Source of the DNA: Pseudomonas sp. GGS8
GTDB lineage: Bacteria > Pseudomonadota > Gammaproteobacteria > Pseudomonadales > Pseudomonadaceae
Direction of reading: 5' to 3'
Assembly: GCF_024168645.1 (NCBI RefSeq)
Contig: NZ_JALJWF010000001.1
Location: 2,347,001-2,411,000 of the forward strand
DNA: 64,000 nt
Position numbers and translations under genes: made by a program. The notes under the pieces are model-generated. The model did no database searches, was not told where the DNA came from, and worked only from the letters and a program-made list of their open reading frames with translations. Each line of letters starts with the position of its first letter. Position 1 is the stretch's first letter. Positions 48,240-56,221 of the stretch are shown here, in pieces.

Positions 48240-49184
48240 CTATTTACTGGTCAGTTTCAGGTTTTCGGCGGCTGGTTTGCCATCGAAGGTGGTCACGCCT
48301 TCGAGCCAGCGTTGCTTGTCTTGCGGGTGATCCTTGAGCCATTGTTTGGCCGATTCGAAGGCGTCCTTGTGATCCAGCAGCGGTTGCATCATCCGGCTCT
48401 CGTCTTCGGCGGTGAACGTCAGGTTGCTCAGCAAGCGACCGACGTTCGGGCACTGTTCAGCGTATTTCGGCGCGGTGACGGTCCAGACCGTGGCCATGCC
48501 TTCGTTCGGGCCGAGGGCGTCGTCGCTGCCGGTGAGGTAGGTCATTTTCACGTTGACGTTCATCGGGTGTGGGGCCCAGCCGAAGAACACCACGGCTTCC
48601 TTGCGGCGTACCGCGCGATCCACTGCCGCCAGCATGCCGGCTTCACTGGACTCGACCAGCTGGAACTTGCCGAGGCCGAACTGGTTCTTGGCGATCATTG
48701 CCTTGATCTGGGTGTTGGCGCCGGAACCCGGCTCGATGCCGTAGATCTTGCCGCCCAGTTCTTTTTCAAACTTGGCGATGTCGGCGAAGGTTTTCAGTCC
48801 CTTGTCGGCGAGGTAAGTCGGAACGGCGAGGGTGGCGCGGGCGTCCTTGAGGCTTGGCGCTTCAAGCACTTTGACCTGCTTGGCATCGACGAACGGCGTG
48901 ATGGTCTGGGTCATCAGCGGGTTCCAGTAGCCCAGGAACAAATCCAGGCGCTGGTCGCGAATGCCGGCAAAGACGATTTGCTGGGAGGCGCTGGTTTGTT
49001 TGGTGCTGTAGCCGAGGCCGTCGAGCAGGACCTGGGTCATGGCACTGGTGGCGATCACGTCGGTCCAGTTCACTACGCCCATGCGCACGTTCTGGCACGA
49101 CGCGGGTTCGGCCGCCATGACACTGGCGCTCAAGAAAGCGGTACCGCTGAGTGCAAGAACACAGCTGCTGATCAGTCGTTTCAT
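48240..49184 (-). CDS. caiX: Carnitine-binding periplasmic protein, 314 aa
   Basis: An OpuAC-type binding protein with a signal peptide (SCVLALSGTAFLSASVMAAEP). It parallels CbcX but differs in the ligand-box regions (QNVRMGVVNWTDVIATSAMTQVLLDGL), as expected for a different quaternary amine. No permease is adjacent; in related species it docks to CbcWV, whose genes are 9 kb to the left. GAGGAA precedes the ATG at 49184. It is divergent from cdhR. Confidence 0.9.
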   Translation of the reverse strand: MKRLISSCVLALSGTAFLSASVMAAEPASCQNVRMGVVNWTDVIATSAMTQVLLDGLGYSTKQTSASQQIVFAGIRDQRLDLFLGYWNPLMTQTITPFVDAKQVKVLEAPSLKDARATLAVPTYLADKGLKTFADIAKFEKELGGKIYGIEPGSGANTQIKAMIAKNQFGLGKFQLVESSEAGMLAAVDRAVRRKEAVVFFGWAPHPMNVNVKMTYLTGSDDALGPNEGMATVWTVTAPKYAEQCPNVGRLLSNLTFTAEDESRMMQPLLDHKDAFESAKQWLKDHPQDKQRWLEGVTTFDGKPAAENLKLTSK

Positions 49185-49275
49185 GTCGGGGTTCCTCGGC
49201 AGGTCGTTATTGTGGGTTCCGGAGTCTGATGCTCCGGTGATGCCCAAGTTACGCAGCAAAGCCCCCGTGAAAACG

Positions 49276-49309
49276 CACTACGGCGACCAGCTCTTGCACT
49301 GCGGCGACC
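49276..49309. promoter_or_regulatory. Direct repeat with 21-bp period between caiX and cdhR (candidate CdhR/GbdR site)
   Basis: CACTACGGCGACC at 49276 and CACTGCGGCGACC at 49297, one mismatch in 13. It is located 92-125 bp upstream of caiX and about the same from cdhR, as expected for an AraC-family activator of the carnitine operon. Confidence 0.55.
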
Positions 49310-49394
49310 TGCGCGCTTGAATGCTGCTGGCAAGTGGCGTATCAACGTCCACACGCTTCCCGCCCTCTCGTTACCTGCCAGTCGAGTGCGCTCC

Positions 49395-50339
49395 ATGTCC
49401 CAGGATTTCTACTTCTTGTTGATGCCGGGTTTTTCGGCGATCGGTTTTATCTCGGCCATCGAGCCGTTGCGGGTCGCCAATCGCTTTCGTGGCGAGCTGT
49501 ATCGCTGGCATGTGTTGAGCGCCGATGGCGGGGCGGTTCTGGCCAGTAACGGCATGTCGGTCAACGCCGATGCAGCGCTGGAGCCGCTGAAGAAAGGAAC
49601 GACTTTGCTGGTGGTCGCCGGTTTCGAGCCGCTGAAGTTCGCCACCCCGGCCCTGGAGCATTGGCTACGTCGCCTGGACAACGAAGGCGTGACGCTCGGC
49701 GCCATCGACACCGGCAGCTTCATCCTCGCCGAAGCCGGCCTGCTCGACGGCCATCGCCTGACCCTGCACTGGGAAGCTATCGACGCCTTCAAGGAATCTT
49801 ATCCACAGCTGAGCGTCACCCAGGAACTGTTCGAGATCGACCGTCGGCGTATCACTTCCGCTGGCGGCACCGCCTCTATTGATCTGATGCTCGACCTCAT
49901 CGGTCAGGCTCATGGCCCGGAACTGGCGATTCAGGTCAGCGAACAATTCGTACTCGGACGCATCCGCCCGCGCAAAGATCACCAGCGCATGGAAGTCGCC
50001 ACGCGGTATGGCATCAGCAACAAGAAACTGGTGCAGGTGATCGGCGAGATGGAGCAGCACAGCGAACCGCCGCTCAGCACCCTGGAACTGGCGGAATCGA
50101 TCAAAGTGACCCGGCGTCAGCTAGAGCGCCTGTTTCGCCTGCACCTGAACGACACACCGAGCAATTTCTATCTGCGCTTGCGGCTGGAAAAAGCCCGGCA
50201 GTTGCTACGCCAGACGAACATGAGTGTGCTGGAAGTGAGCATTGCGTGCGGGTTTGAATCACCGTCGTATTTCACCCGCAGTTATCGGGCACGGTTTGAG
50301 CGGTGCCCGCGTGAAGACCGCCGTACGGCTAAAGCGTAA
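49395..50339 (+). CDS. cdhR: Carnitine-responsive AraC-family regulator CdhR, 314 aa
   Basis: A GlxA-type activator related to GbdR: DJ-1/PfpI-like sensing domain (about 5-180, GAIDTGSFILAEAGLLDG) and AraC helix-turn-helix pair (about 215-310, LAESIKVTRRQLERLFRLHL; SVLEVSIACGFESPSYFTRSYRARF). It is divergent from caiX and expected to switch on caiX-cdhC-cdhA-cdhB in response to carnitine. ATG 49395 begins the conserved domain; an earlier Met at 49317 adds unrelated sequence. Confidence 0.9.
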   Translation: MSQDFYFLLMPGFSAIGFISAIEPLRVANRFRGELYRWHVLSADGGAVLASNGMSVNADAALEPLKKGTTLLVVAGFEPLKFATPALEHWLRRLDNEGVTLGAIDTGSFILAEAGLLDGHRLTLHWEAIDAFKESYPQLSVTQELFEIDRRRITSAGGTASIDLMLDLIGQAHGPELAIQVSEQFVLGRIRPRKDHQRMEVATRYGISNKKLVQVIGEMEQHSEPPLSTLELAESIKVTRRQLERLFRLHLNDTPSNFYLRLRLEKARQLLRQTNMSVLEVSIACGFESPSYFTRSYRARFERCPREDRRTAKA

Positions 50340-50361
50340 TTCTGACGACACCCGAGAAACC

Positions 50362-50451
50362 TGTAGGAGCGGGCTTGCCCGCGATGAGGCCGGTACATTC
50401 AATGTTGATGTTGACGGACCCACCGCCATCGCGGGCAAGCCCGCTCCCACA
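50362..50451. repeat. REP pair between cdhR and the DUF3010 gene
   Basis: Inverted units TGTAGGAGCGGGCTTGCCCG and ATCGCGGGCAAGCCCGCTCC. Both adjacent genes end here. Confidence 0.92.
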
Positions 50452-50477
50452 ATGATCTGTGTTGATGAGAGAAAACG

Positions 50478-50894
50478 TTACTTCTTCATCAGCGCCGAGC
50501 AGGCTGCTTTGTATGCCTCGTGCTGATACTTGTTCAGCGTGGCCGGCAGCTCAAAGTCGAACTTCTTGTTCTGTGCATTGATGGTTTGCGGCGACAGCAG
50601 CGTCACCTCGCAATTTTCCAGCAACTGGAAAACCCCTTCGATCTTGAACGTGGTCGGCCCACCGGCGAACTCACCTTTCTTGCTGCGCTTCTTGATCGCG
50701 ATCCGGTCGATGGAATTCTCACGAACAAACGACGCGACCTGAGCGGCAAAGATTTTGACGTTGGCGGCTTCGTCGTCATCGTCGAGGGCGATTTTCTTGG
50801 TGGTCAGGGCAACATGGCTCAAGGCCTGATCGTCGAGGGAGGCCACAGCGATGATCGCTTCGCTGCCTTTGATTTCGATGCCGCAGATTTTCAT
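50478..50894 (-). CDS. DUF3010 family protein, 138 aa
   Basis: A small cytosolic protein opening MKICGIEIKGSEAIIAVASLD, a beta-hairpin with RNase H/RuvC-like character that is typical of DUF3010, with a central KKRSKKGEFAGGP stretch. No function has been established. It is monocistronic between the REP pair and the toxin-antitoxin genes. Confidence 0.75.
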   Translation of the reverse strand: MKICGIEIKGSEAIIAVASLDDQALSHVALTTKKIALDDDDEAANVKIFAAQVASFVRENSIDRIAIKKRSKKGEFAGGPTTFKIEGVFQLLENCEVTLLSPQTINAQNKKFDFELPATLNKYQHEAYKAACSALMKK

Positions 50895-50926
50895 TTCAAT
50901 CCCTTTTCTTGATGCTGGCGTTCAGC

Positions 50927-51250
50927 TTACAGCTCTAGTTGGTTGGCGGTGATGCCAAAAGCCGCGGCGATTTTCTCACGGGTGGCCTTGCGGGGCTTGG
51001 CGACCGTCTCCTGCTGGGCGAAGGCCGGTTGGGAGATGCCCATGCGTTTGGCCACTTCATCCTGCGTAAGGTTCAGGTGTTCGCGCCAGGCGCGAATTGG
51101 CGTCGCGCCGTCAACGATGCGACTGACTACTTCGTGGGGGATCAGATCGGGCTCGATCTTCTGCGCCATGTACTGCGCGTACGGAATGACCACGAATGCC
51201 GGTTTTCCCTCCGCGTCGTTGATGATTTGAATGTCAGTAGGTGCGTTCAT
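50927..51250 (-). CDS. HigA-type antitoxin with Phd-like N-terminus and XRE domain, 107 aa
   Basis: The C-terminal half is a Cro/C1 helix-turn-helix (NLTQDEVAKRMGISQPAFAQQET, about residues 59-82). The N-terminal half (TDIQIINDAEGKPAFVVIPYAQYMA) resembles the beta-hairpin core of Phd/YefM antitoxins. The gene starts inside the end of the toxin gene (17-bp overlap), so the pair is translationally coupled, with toxin first as in higBA. Confidence 0.8.
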   Translation of the reverse strand: MNAPTDIQIINDAEGKPAFVVIPYAQYMAQKIEPDLIPHEVVSRIVDGATPIRAWREHLNLTQDEVAKRMGISQPAFAQQETVAKPRKATREKIAAAFGITANQLEL

Positions 51251-51488
51251 CGCGTTTTTTGACCTCTTGAATACTGACCACTTTGATCGCGCCATCCCAG
51301 TCGAACATGACCCGATAACTACCGACTCGCAGTCGATAGGCATAGTCATGGCCAACCAGTGCTTTGATGTTGCCTACATCAGGCATGCCTGCTAGCGCCG
51401 TGATGGCATCACGAACCTGGATCTGATGAACGGAATGCAATTTCAAGAGCTGCTTAACGGCCTTTCGAGTCCAGTGAATGCTGCTCAT
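51234..51488 (-). CDS. RelE/HigB-family toxin, 84 aa
   Basis: A compact RelE-fold protein: WTRKAVKQLLKL helix, ALAGMPDVGNIKALVGHDYAYRLRVGSYRVMFDWD strand core with basic residues, and a C-terminal VKKRDERTY. The family cleaves mRNA in the ribosome. The start ATG at 51486-51488 follows an AT-rich palindromic promoter region. Confidence 0.83.
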   Translation of the reverse strand: MSSIHWTRKAVKQLLKLHSVHQIQVRDAITALAGMPDVGNIKALVGHDYAYRLRVGSYRVMFDWDGAIKVVSIQEVKKRDERTY

Positions 51489-51493
51489 GGAAG

Positions 51494-51535
51494 AATATAA
51501 GTCTTTTATAAGATTTGCGAATCTTTGCTTATATT
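51494..51535. promoter_or_regulatory. AT-rich palindromic promoter/operator of the toxin-antitoxin pair
   Basis: AATATAAG (51494) and CTTATATT (51528) form outer arms; an inner near-palindrome AGATTTGCGAATCT (51511-51524) sits between them. Position directly upstream of the toxin suggests binding by the antitoxin. The remaining 160 bp up to the LprI-like gene hold nothing clear. Confidence 0.5.
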
Positions 51536-51698
51536 TTCAGGTGGCCAACAAATGAAATTTGTCAGCATGTTGCTCGAAAAAACGACGTTAAGCCTTACTG
51601 GTGGAGAGTTGTAGGCTTGCTCAGTGTGGCTTATGGGAAAGGTCTTTATTCGAGGGTAAAGCTGGTAGGGCTACCAGCTTTCAACGGACGATTCAGGA

Positions 51699-52100
51699 TC
51701 ACTCCTGCCCAATCGACTCCAAAAACTCCGACCGCTCGTCACTCATCCGCGCCACGCAATCATTTTGCGCAATAGTGAATGCCTTGCTACCGCTCGTCGC
51801 CGGAAATGCTTCCACCGCGCAATCGGCGTCACGGGTTTTCAGCCACTGTTGTTGCGCGGTCTTGATTTTGGCGGTGATGTCGGCCAGTTGCGCCTTGTTA
51901 CTGCCGTAGCGCGTTTGCATGCGCTCGCTCAGGTTTTGGTAGTTGTCGCTTAGCAGTTGTTCTGCGGTATTCCTGCTGTAAGCCGAGCATTCCAGAGTCT
52001 GGACTTCGTTTGCGACGGCGTCGCAGGGGTTGTCGTCGGCTTCTTCGGCCGCCTGTACGCCGGTCGCTATCAGTGCCAAAGCCAGGAAGATGGATTTCAT
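51699..52100 (-). CDS. LprI/DUF1311-type periplasmic protein, 133 aa
   Basis: A Sec signal (IFLALALIATGVQA) precedes a domain with the DUF1311 (lysozyme inhibitor LprI N-terminal) pattern: four Cys (DNPCD, LECS, ADCAVE, NDCVA), AYSRNTAEQLLSDNYQNL and QQQWLKTRDADC. Members are periplasmic; lysozyme inhibition is documented only for LprI itself, so the function here is not certain. It is monocistronic. Confidence 0.75.
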   Translation of the reverse strand: MKSIFLALALIATGVQAAEEADDNPCDAVANEVQTLECSAYSRNTAEQLLSDNYQNLSERMQTRYGSNKAQLADITAKIKTAQQQWLKTRDADCAVEAFPATSGSKAFTIAQNDCVARMSDERSEFLESIGQE

Positions 52101-52335
52101 TGCGTCGCCGCCCTTAATTCAGTGAAACATCCAGTGATGCGGCGAATTCTGGCCCATGCGGACGGGCTTGAACAGGTGGGTAATCACGTCGGTTGGCGAC
52201 CCTTTGTCGCGGATTGACGCTTTCGGCAAACCCCCTGTCGTTTTTGCACCCGGCTGCCCCGTCCCTCAGGCATATGCTGGCCCCAAAGCGCCGGCAGACG
52301 ATTCGGCGCATGAATCGCTAATAGGGGACAGCCTG

Positions 52336-53313
52336 ATGAGCCCAGCCGAATTGCACGCCGACAGCATCGTTATCGACGGGCTGATTATTGCCAAGTGGAA
52401 CCGTGAACTGTTCGAAGACATGCGCAAGGGCGGTCTGACTGCGGCCAACTGCACCGTGTCGGTGTGGGAGGGCTTCCAGGCCACTGTCAACAACATCGCC
52501 GCCAGCCAGAAGCTGATCCGCGAGAACAGCGACCTGGTGATTCCGGTACGCACCACCGCCGATATCCGCAAGGCCAAGGAGCAGGGCAAGACCGGCATCC
52601 TGTTCGGCTTCCAGAATGCTCACGCCTTCGAAGACCAGATCGGCTACGTCGAGGTGTTCAAGCAGCTGGGCGTGGGTATTGTGCAGATGTGCTACAACAC
52701 CCAGAACCTGGTCGGCACCGGTTGCTACGAGCGCGATGGCGGCCTGTCGGGTTTCGGTCGCGAAATCGTTGCCGAGATGAACCGCGTCGGTGTCATGTGC
52801 GACCTGTCCCACGTCGGCTCGAAGACCTCCGAAGAAGTCATCCTCGAATCCAAGAAGCCGGTCTGCTACTCCCATTGCCTGCCGTCGGGTCTGAAAATCC
52901 ACCCGCGCAACAAGTCCGATGAAGAACTGAAGTTCATCGCCGATCACGGCGGTTTCGTCGGCGTGACCATGTTCGCGCCGTTCCTGGCCAAAGGCATCGA
53001 TTCGACCATCGACGACTACGCCGAAGCCATCGAATACACCATGAACATCGTCGGCGAAGACGCCATCGGCATCGGCACCGACTTCACCCAGGGCCATGGC
53101 CAGGACTTCTTCGAATACCTGACCCATGACAAGGGCTACGCCCGCCGTCTGACCAGCTTCGGCAAGATCATCAACCCGCTGGGCATCCGCACCGTGGGCG
53201 AGTTCCCGAACCTGACCGAGACCCTGCTCAAGCGCGGCCATTCCGAGCGCGTGGTGCGCAAGATCATGGGCGAGAACTGGGTCAACGTCCTCAAAGACGT
53301 TTGGGGCGAATAA
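52336..53313 (+). CDS. Membrane dipeptidase-family (M19) protein of the dgc locus, 325 aa
   Basis: A renal-dipeptidase-type amidohydrolase with LHADSIVIDGLI in place of the usual HxDxH-like start, FQNAHAFEDQ, CDLSHVGSKTSEEV (metal His) and a CYSHCLPSGL stretch. The first metal His-x-Asp pair is altered to DSIVIDGLI, so activity may deviate from dipeptidases. AGGGGA precedes ATG 52336. It heads the dgc gene group on the same strand (next gene 79 bp away) and corresponds to a P. aeruginosa gene at the same position. The substrate is unknown. Confidence 0.82.
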   Translation: MSPAELHADSIVIDGLIIAKWNRELFEDMRKGGLTAANCTVSVWEGFQATVNNIAASQKLIRENSDLVIPVRTTADIRKAKEQGKTGILFGFQNAHAFEDQIGYVEVFKQLGVGIVQMCYNTQNLVGTGCYERDGGLSGFGREIVAEMNRVGVMCDLSHVGSKTSEEVILESKKPVCYSHCLPSGLKIHPRNKSDEELKFIADHGGFVGVTMFAPFLAKGIDSTIDDYAEAIEYTMNIVGEDAIGIGTDFTQGHGQDFFEYLTHDKGYARRLTSFGKIINPLGIRTVGEFPNLTETLLKRGHSERVVRKIMGENWVNVLKDVWGE

Positions 53314-53392
53314 GCCGCCGCATCTGAAGAATCCTTCCCCCCAGCCGTCCGTGCCGGGGGCAACACAACGAATTTTCTGGAGTTAAGTTTCC

Positions 53393-53923
53393 ATGGCCAA
53401 GATCGCCCCGCAATTGCCAATCGAAGTTGACAGCGAAACCGGTGTCTGGACCTCCGACGCCCTGCCAATGCTGTACGTGCCGCGTCACTTCTTCGTCAAC
53501 AACCACATGGGCATCGAGGAAGTGCTGGGCGCCGACGCCTACGCCGAAATCCTCTACAAGGCCGGCTACAAATCTGCCTGGCACTGGTGTGAAAAAGAAG
53601 CCGAATGCCACGGCCTGGAAGGCGTCGCGGTGTTCGAACACTACATGAAGCGCCTGTCGCAGCGCGGCTGGGGTCTGTTCAAGATCCAGGACATCGACCT
53701 CTACAAAGGCACCGCCAGCGTCAAGCTCGAACACTCCGCATTCGTCTACGTGTACGGCAAGGTAGGGCGCAAGGTCGACTACATGTTTACTGGCTGGTTC
53801 GCCGGCGCCATGGACCAGATCCTGGCTGCTCGCGGCAGCAAGATCCGCACCGTCGCCGAACAAGTCTACGGTGGCTCCGAAGAAGGCCACGACGACGGTT
53901 TGTTCACCGTCAAGCCGTTGTAA
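53393..53923 (+). CDS. DUF5943 / 4-vinyl-reductase-like protein of the dgc locus, 176 aa
   Basis: A soluble protein with IEVDSETGVWTSDALPMLYVPRHFFVNNH at the start and a mid region (YGKVGRKVDYMFTGWFAGAMDQIL) resembling V4R-type small-molecule-binding domains. It lies 15 bp before dgcA and always appears beside it in pseudomonads as far as I recall. It may be an accessory factor of dimethylglycine demethylase. No catalytic motif is visible. A GGAG precedes the ATG. Confidence 0.8.
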   Translation: MAKIAPQLPIEVDSETGVWTSDALPMLYVPRHFFVNNHMGIEEVLGADAYAEILYKAGYKSAWHWCEKEAECHGLEGVAVFEHYMKRLSQRGWGLFKIQDIDLYKGTASVKLEHSAFVYVYGKVGRKVDYMFTGWFAGAMDQILAARGSKIRTVAEQVYGGSEEGHDDGLFTVKPL

Positions 53924-53938
53924 GTCGAGGAACCCGCC

Positions 53939-55999
53939 ATGGCTTTCGAAGCAATGTTCCAGCCGATCCAGATCGGCAAACTGACCATCCGCAACCGCGT
54001 GCTCAGCACCGCGCACGCCGAGGTCTACGCCACCGACGGCGGCATGACCACCGACCGGTACGTCAAGTATTACGAAGAGAAAGCCAAGGGCGGGATCGGC
54101 TTGGCGATTTGCGGCGGTTCCTCCAGCGTGGCCATCGACAGCCCGCAAGGCTGGTGGAAGTCGGTCAACCTGGCCGACGACCGGATCATCCCGCACTTCC
54201 AGAACCTGGCTGATGCCATGCACAAGCATGGCGCCAAGATCATGATCCAGATTACCCACATGGGCCGTCGCTCGCGCTGGGATGGCGAGCATTGGCCAAC
54301 CCTGCTGTCGCCGTCGGGCATCCGTGAACCGGTGCACCGCGCGACCTGCAAAACCATCGAGCCGGAAGAAATCTGGCGGGTGATCGGCAACTACGCAAGC
54401 GCAGCCGCGCGGGCCAAGGCCGGTGGCCTGGATGGCGTCGAACTGTCTGCCGTGCACCAGCACATGATCGACCAGTTCTGGAGCCCACGGGTCAACAAGC
54501 GTACCGACGAATGGGGCGGCAGCTTCGAGAACCGCATGCGTTTCGGTCTGGAAGTGATCAAGGCTGTGCGCAAGGAAGTCGGCCCGGATTTCTGCGTCGG
54601 CATCCGTATCTGTGGTGACGAATTCCACCCTGATGGCTTGAGCCATGAGGACATGAAGCAGATCGCCAAGTACTACGACGACACCGGCATGATCGACTTC
54701 ATCGGCGTCGTGGGCTCGGGTTGCGACACCCACAACACCCTGGCCAACGTTATTCCGAACATGAGTTATCCACCGGAGCCGTTCCTGCACCTGGCCGCCG
54801 GTATCAAGGAAGTGGTGAAGGCCCCTGTGCTGCACGCGCAGAACATCAAGGACCCGAACCAGGCGACCCGTATTCTGGAAGGCGGTTACGTCGACATGGT
54901 CGGCATGACCCGCGCGCACATCGCCGACCCGCACCTGATCGCCAAGATCAAGATGGGCCAGGTCGACCAGATCAAACAGTGCGTGGGCGCCAACTACTGC
55001 ATCGACCGTCAGTACCAGGGCCTGGACGTCTTGTGCATCCAGAACGCCGCGACCTCCCGTGAATACATGGGCGTGCCGCACATCATCGAGAAATCCACCG
55101 GGCCGAAGCGCAAAGTCGTGATCGTCGGTGCTGGCCCTGCCGGGATGGAAGCCGCTCGTGTATCCGCCGAACGCGGCCACGACGTGACCCTGTTCGAGAA
55201 GAAAGAGTTCATCGGTGGGCAGATCACCACCGCTTCGAAAGCCCCGCAACGGGACCAGATTGCTGGTATCACCCGTTGGTTCCAGCTGGAACTGGCGCGT
55301 TTGAAAGTCGACCTGCGCCTGGGCGTGGCGGCGGATGCGGCGACCATTCTCGACCTGCGTCCGGACGTGGTGGTGCTCGCGGTCGGCGGTCACCCGTTCC
55401 TGGAGCAGAACGAGCATTGGGGCGCGGCTGAAGGCCTGGTGGTCAGCAGCTGGGACATCCTCGACGGCAAAGTTCTGCCTGGCAAGAACGTACTGGTCTA
55501 CGACACCATTTGCGAGTTCACCGGGATGTCGACCGCCGACTTCCTCGCCGACAAGGGCAGCCAGGTCGAGATCGTCACTGACGACATCAAGCCGGGCGTG
55601 GCCATCGGCGGTACGTCGTTCCCGACTTACTACCGCAGCATGTACCCGAAAGAAGTGATCATGACCGGCGACATGATGCTGGAAAAGGTCTATCGCGAAG
55701 GCGACAAGCTGGTGGCGGTACTGGAAAACGAATACACCGGCGCCAAAGAGGAGCGGGTGGTGGACCAGGTGGTCGTCGAGAACGGCGTGCGTCCGGACGA
55801 AGAAATCTACTACGCCATGAAGGAAGGCTCGCGCAACAAAGGCCAGATGGACATCGAAGCTTTGTTCGCGATCAAGCCACAACCTTCGCTGAGCCAGGCG
55901 GGCGACGGCTACTTGCTGTTCCGCATCGGCGACTGCGTGGCCCAGCGCAACACCCACGCGGCGATCTATGACGCGTTGCGGTTGTGCAAGGATTTCTAA
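53939..55999 (+). CDS. dgcA: Dimethylglycine demethylase subunit DgcA, 686 aa
   Basis: An NADH:flavin oxidoreductase/dimethylglycine demethylase. Residues 1-340 form the FMN barrel (ITHMGRRSRWDGEH, DGVELSAVHQHMIDQFWSP), about 345-370 the region that in relatives holds a 4Fe-4S cluster, and 385-686 two nucleotide-binding domains (VVIVGAGPAGMEAARV). In trimethylamine dehydrogenase the cluster is bound by CxxCxxC..C; here the residues are Cys348, Ala351, Cys354 and Cys366, so one ligand is lost. DgcA with DgcB oxidises dimethylglycine to sarcosine. Confidence 0.92.
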   Translation: MAFEAMFQPIQIGKLTIRNRVLSTAHAEVYATDGGMTTDRYVKYYEEKAKGGIGLAICGGSSSVAIDSPQGWWKSVNLADDRIIPHFQNLADAMHKHGAKIMIQITHMGRRSRWDGEHWPTLLSPSGIREPVHRATCKTIEPEEIWRVIGNYASAAARAKAGGLDGVELSAVHQHMIDQFWSPRVNKRTDEWGGSFENRMRFGLEVIKAVRKEVGPDFCVGIRICGDEFHPDGLSHEDMKQIAKYYDDTGMIDFIGVVGSGCDTHNTLANVIPNMSYPPEPFLHLAAGIKEVVKAPVLHAQNIKDPNQATRILEGGYVDMVGMTRAHIADPHLIAKIKMGQVDQIKQCVGANYCIDRQYQGLDVLCIQNAATSREYMGVPHIIEKSTGPKRKVVIVGAGPAGMEAARVSAERGHDVTLFEKKEFIGGQITTASKAPQRDQIAGITRWFQLELARLKVDLRLGVAADAATILDLRPDVVVLAVGGHPFLEQNEHWGAAEGLVVSSWDILDGKVLPGKNVLVYDTICEFTGMSTADFLADKGSQVEIVTDDIKPGVAIGGTSFPTYYRSMYPKEVIMTGDMMLEKVYREGDKLVAVLENEYTGAKEERVVDQVVVENGVRPDEEIYYAMKEGSRNKGQMDIEALFAIKPQPSLSQAGDGYLLFRIGDCVAQRNTHAAIYDALRLCKDF

Positions 56000-56018
56000 C
56001 GGCATCACCACCATCACC

Positions 56019-56151
56019 TGTGGCGAGGGGGCTTGCCCCCGTTGGGCTGCGAAGCGGCCCCAACGTCAGTCAATGCGCTCTGTCAGGAAAAATGCATTGG
56101 CCGGATTTACGACTGCTTCGCAGCCGAACGGGGGCAAGCCCCCTCGCCACA
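56019..56151. repeat. REP pair inside the dgcA-dgcB interval
   Basis: GTGGCGAGGGGGC-class inverted pair with inner TGCGAAGCGG/CTGCTTCGCAG. It occupies most of the 222-bp gap between dgcA and dgcB. Confidence 0.92.
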
Positions 56152-56221
56152 AGTAGGTGCATCGCCTTCACGGGCACGCACATGAATCCTTGCAAGACCC
56201 TGCGGTCTTTGGGAGCTCCAC

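Noticed and set aside
53291..56017. 908-codon open frame antisense to dgcA and its neighbour
   Set aside because: Covers three well-recognised genes on the other strand; composition is typical of antisense shadows.
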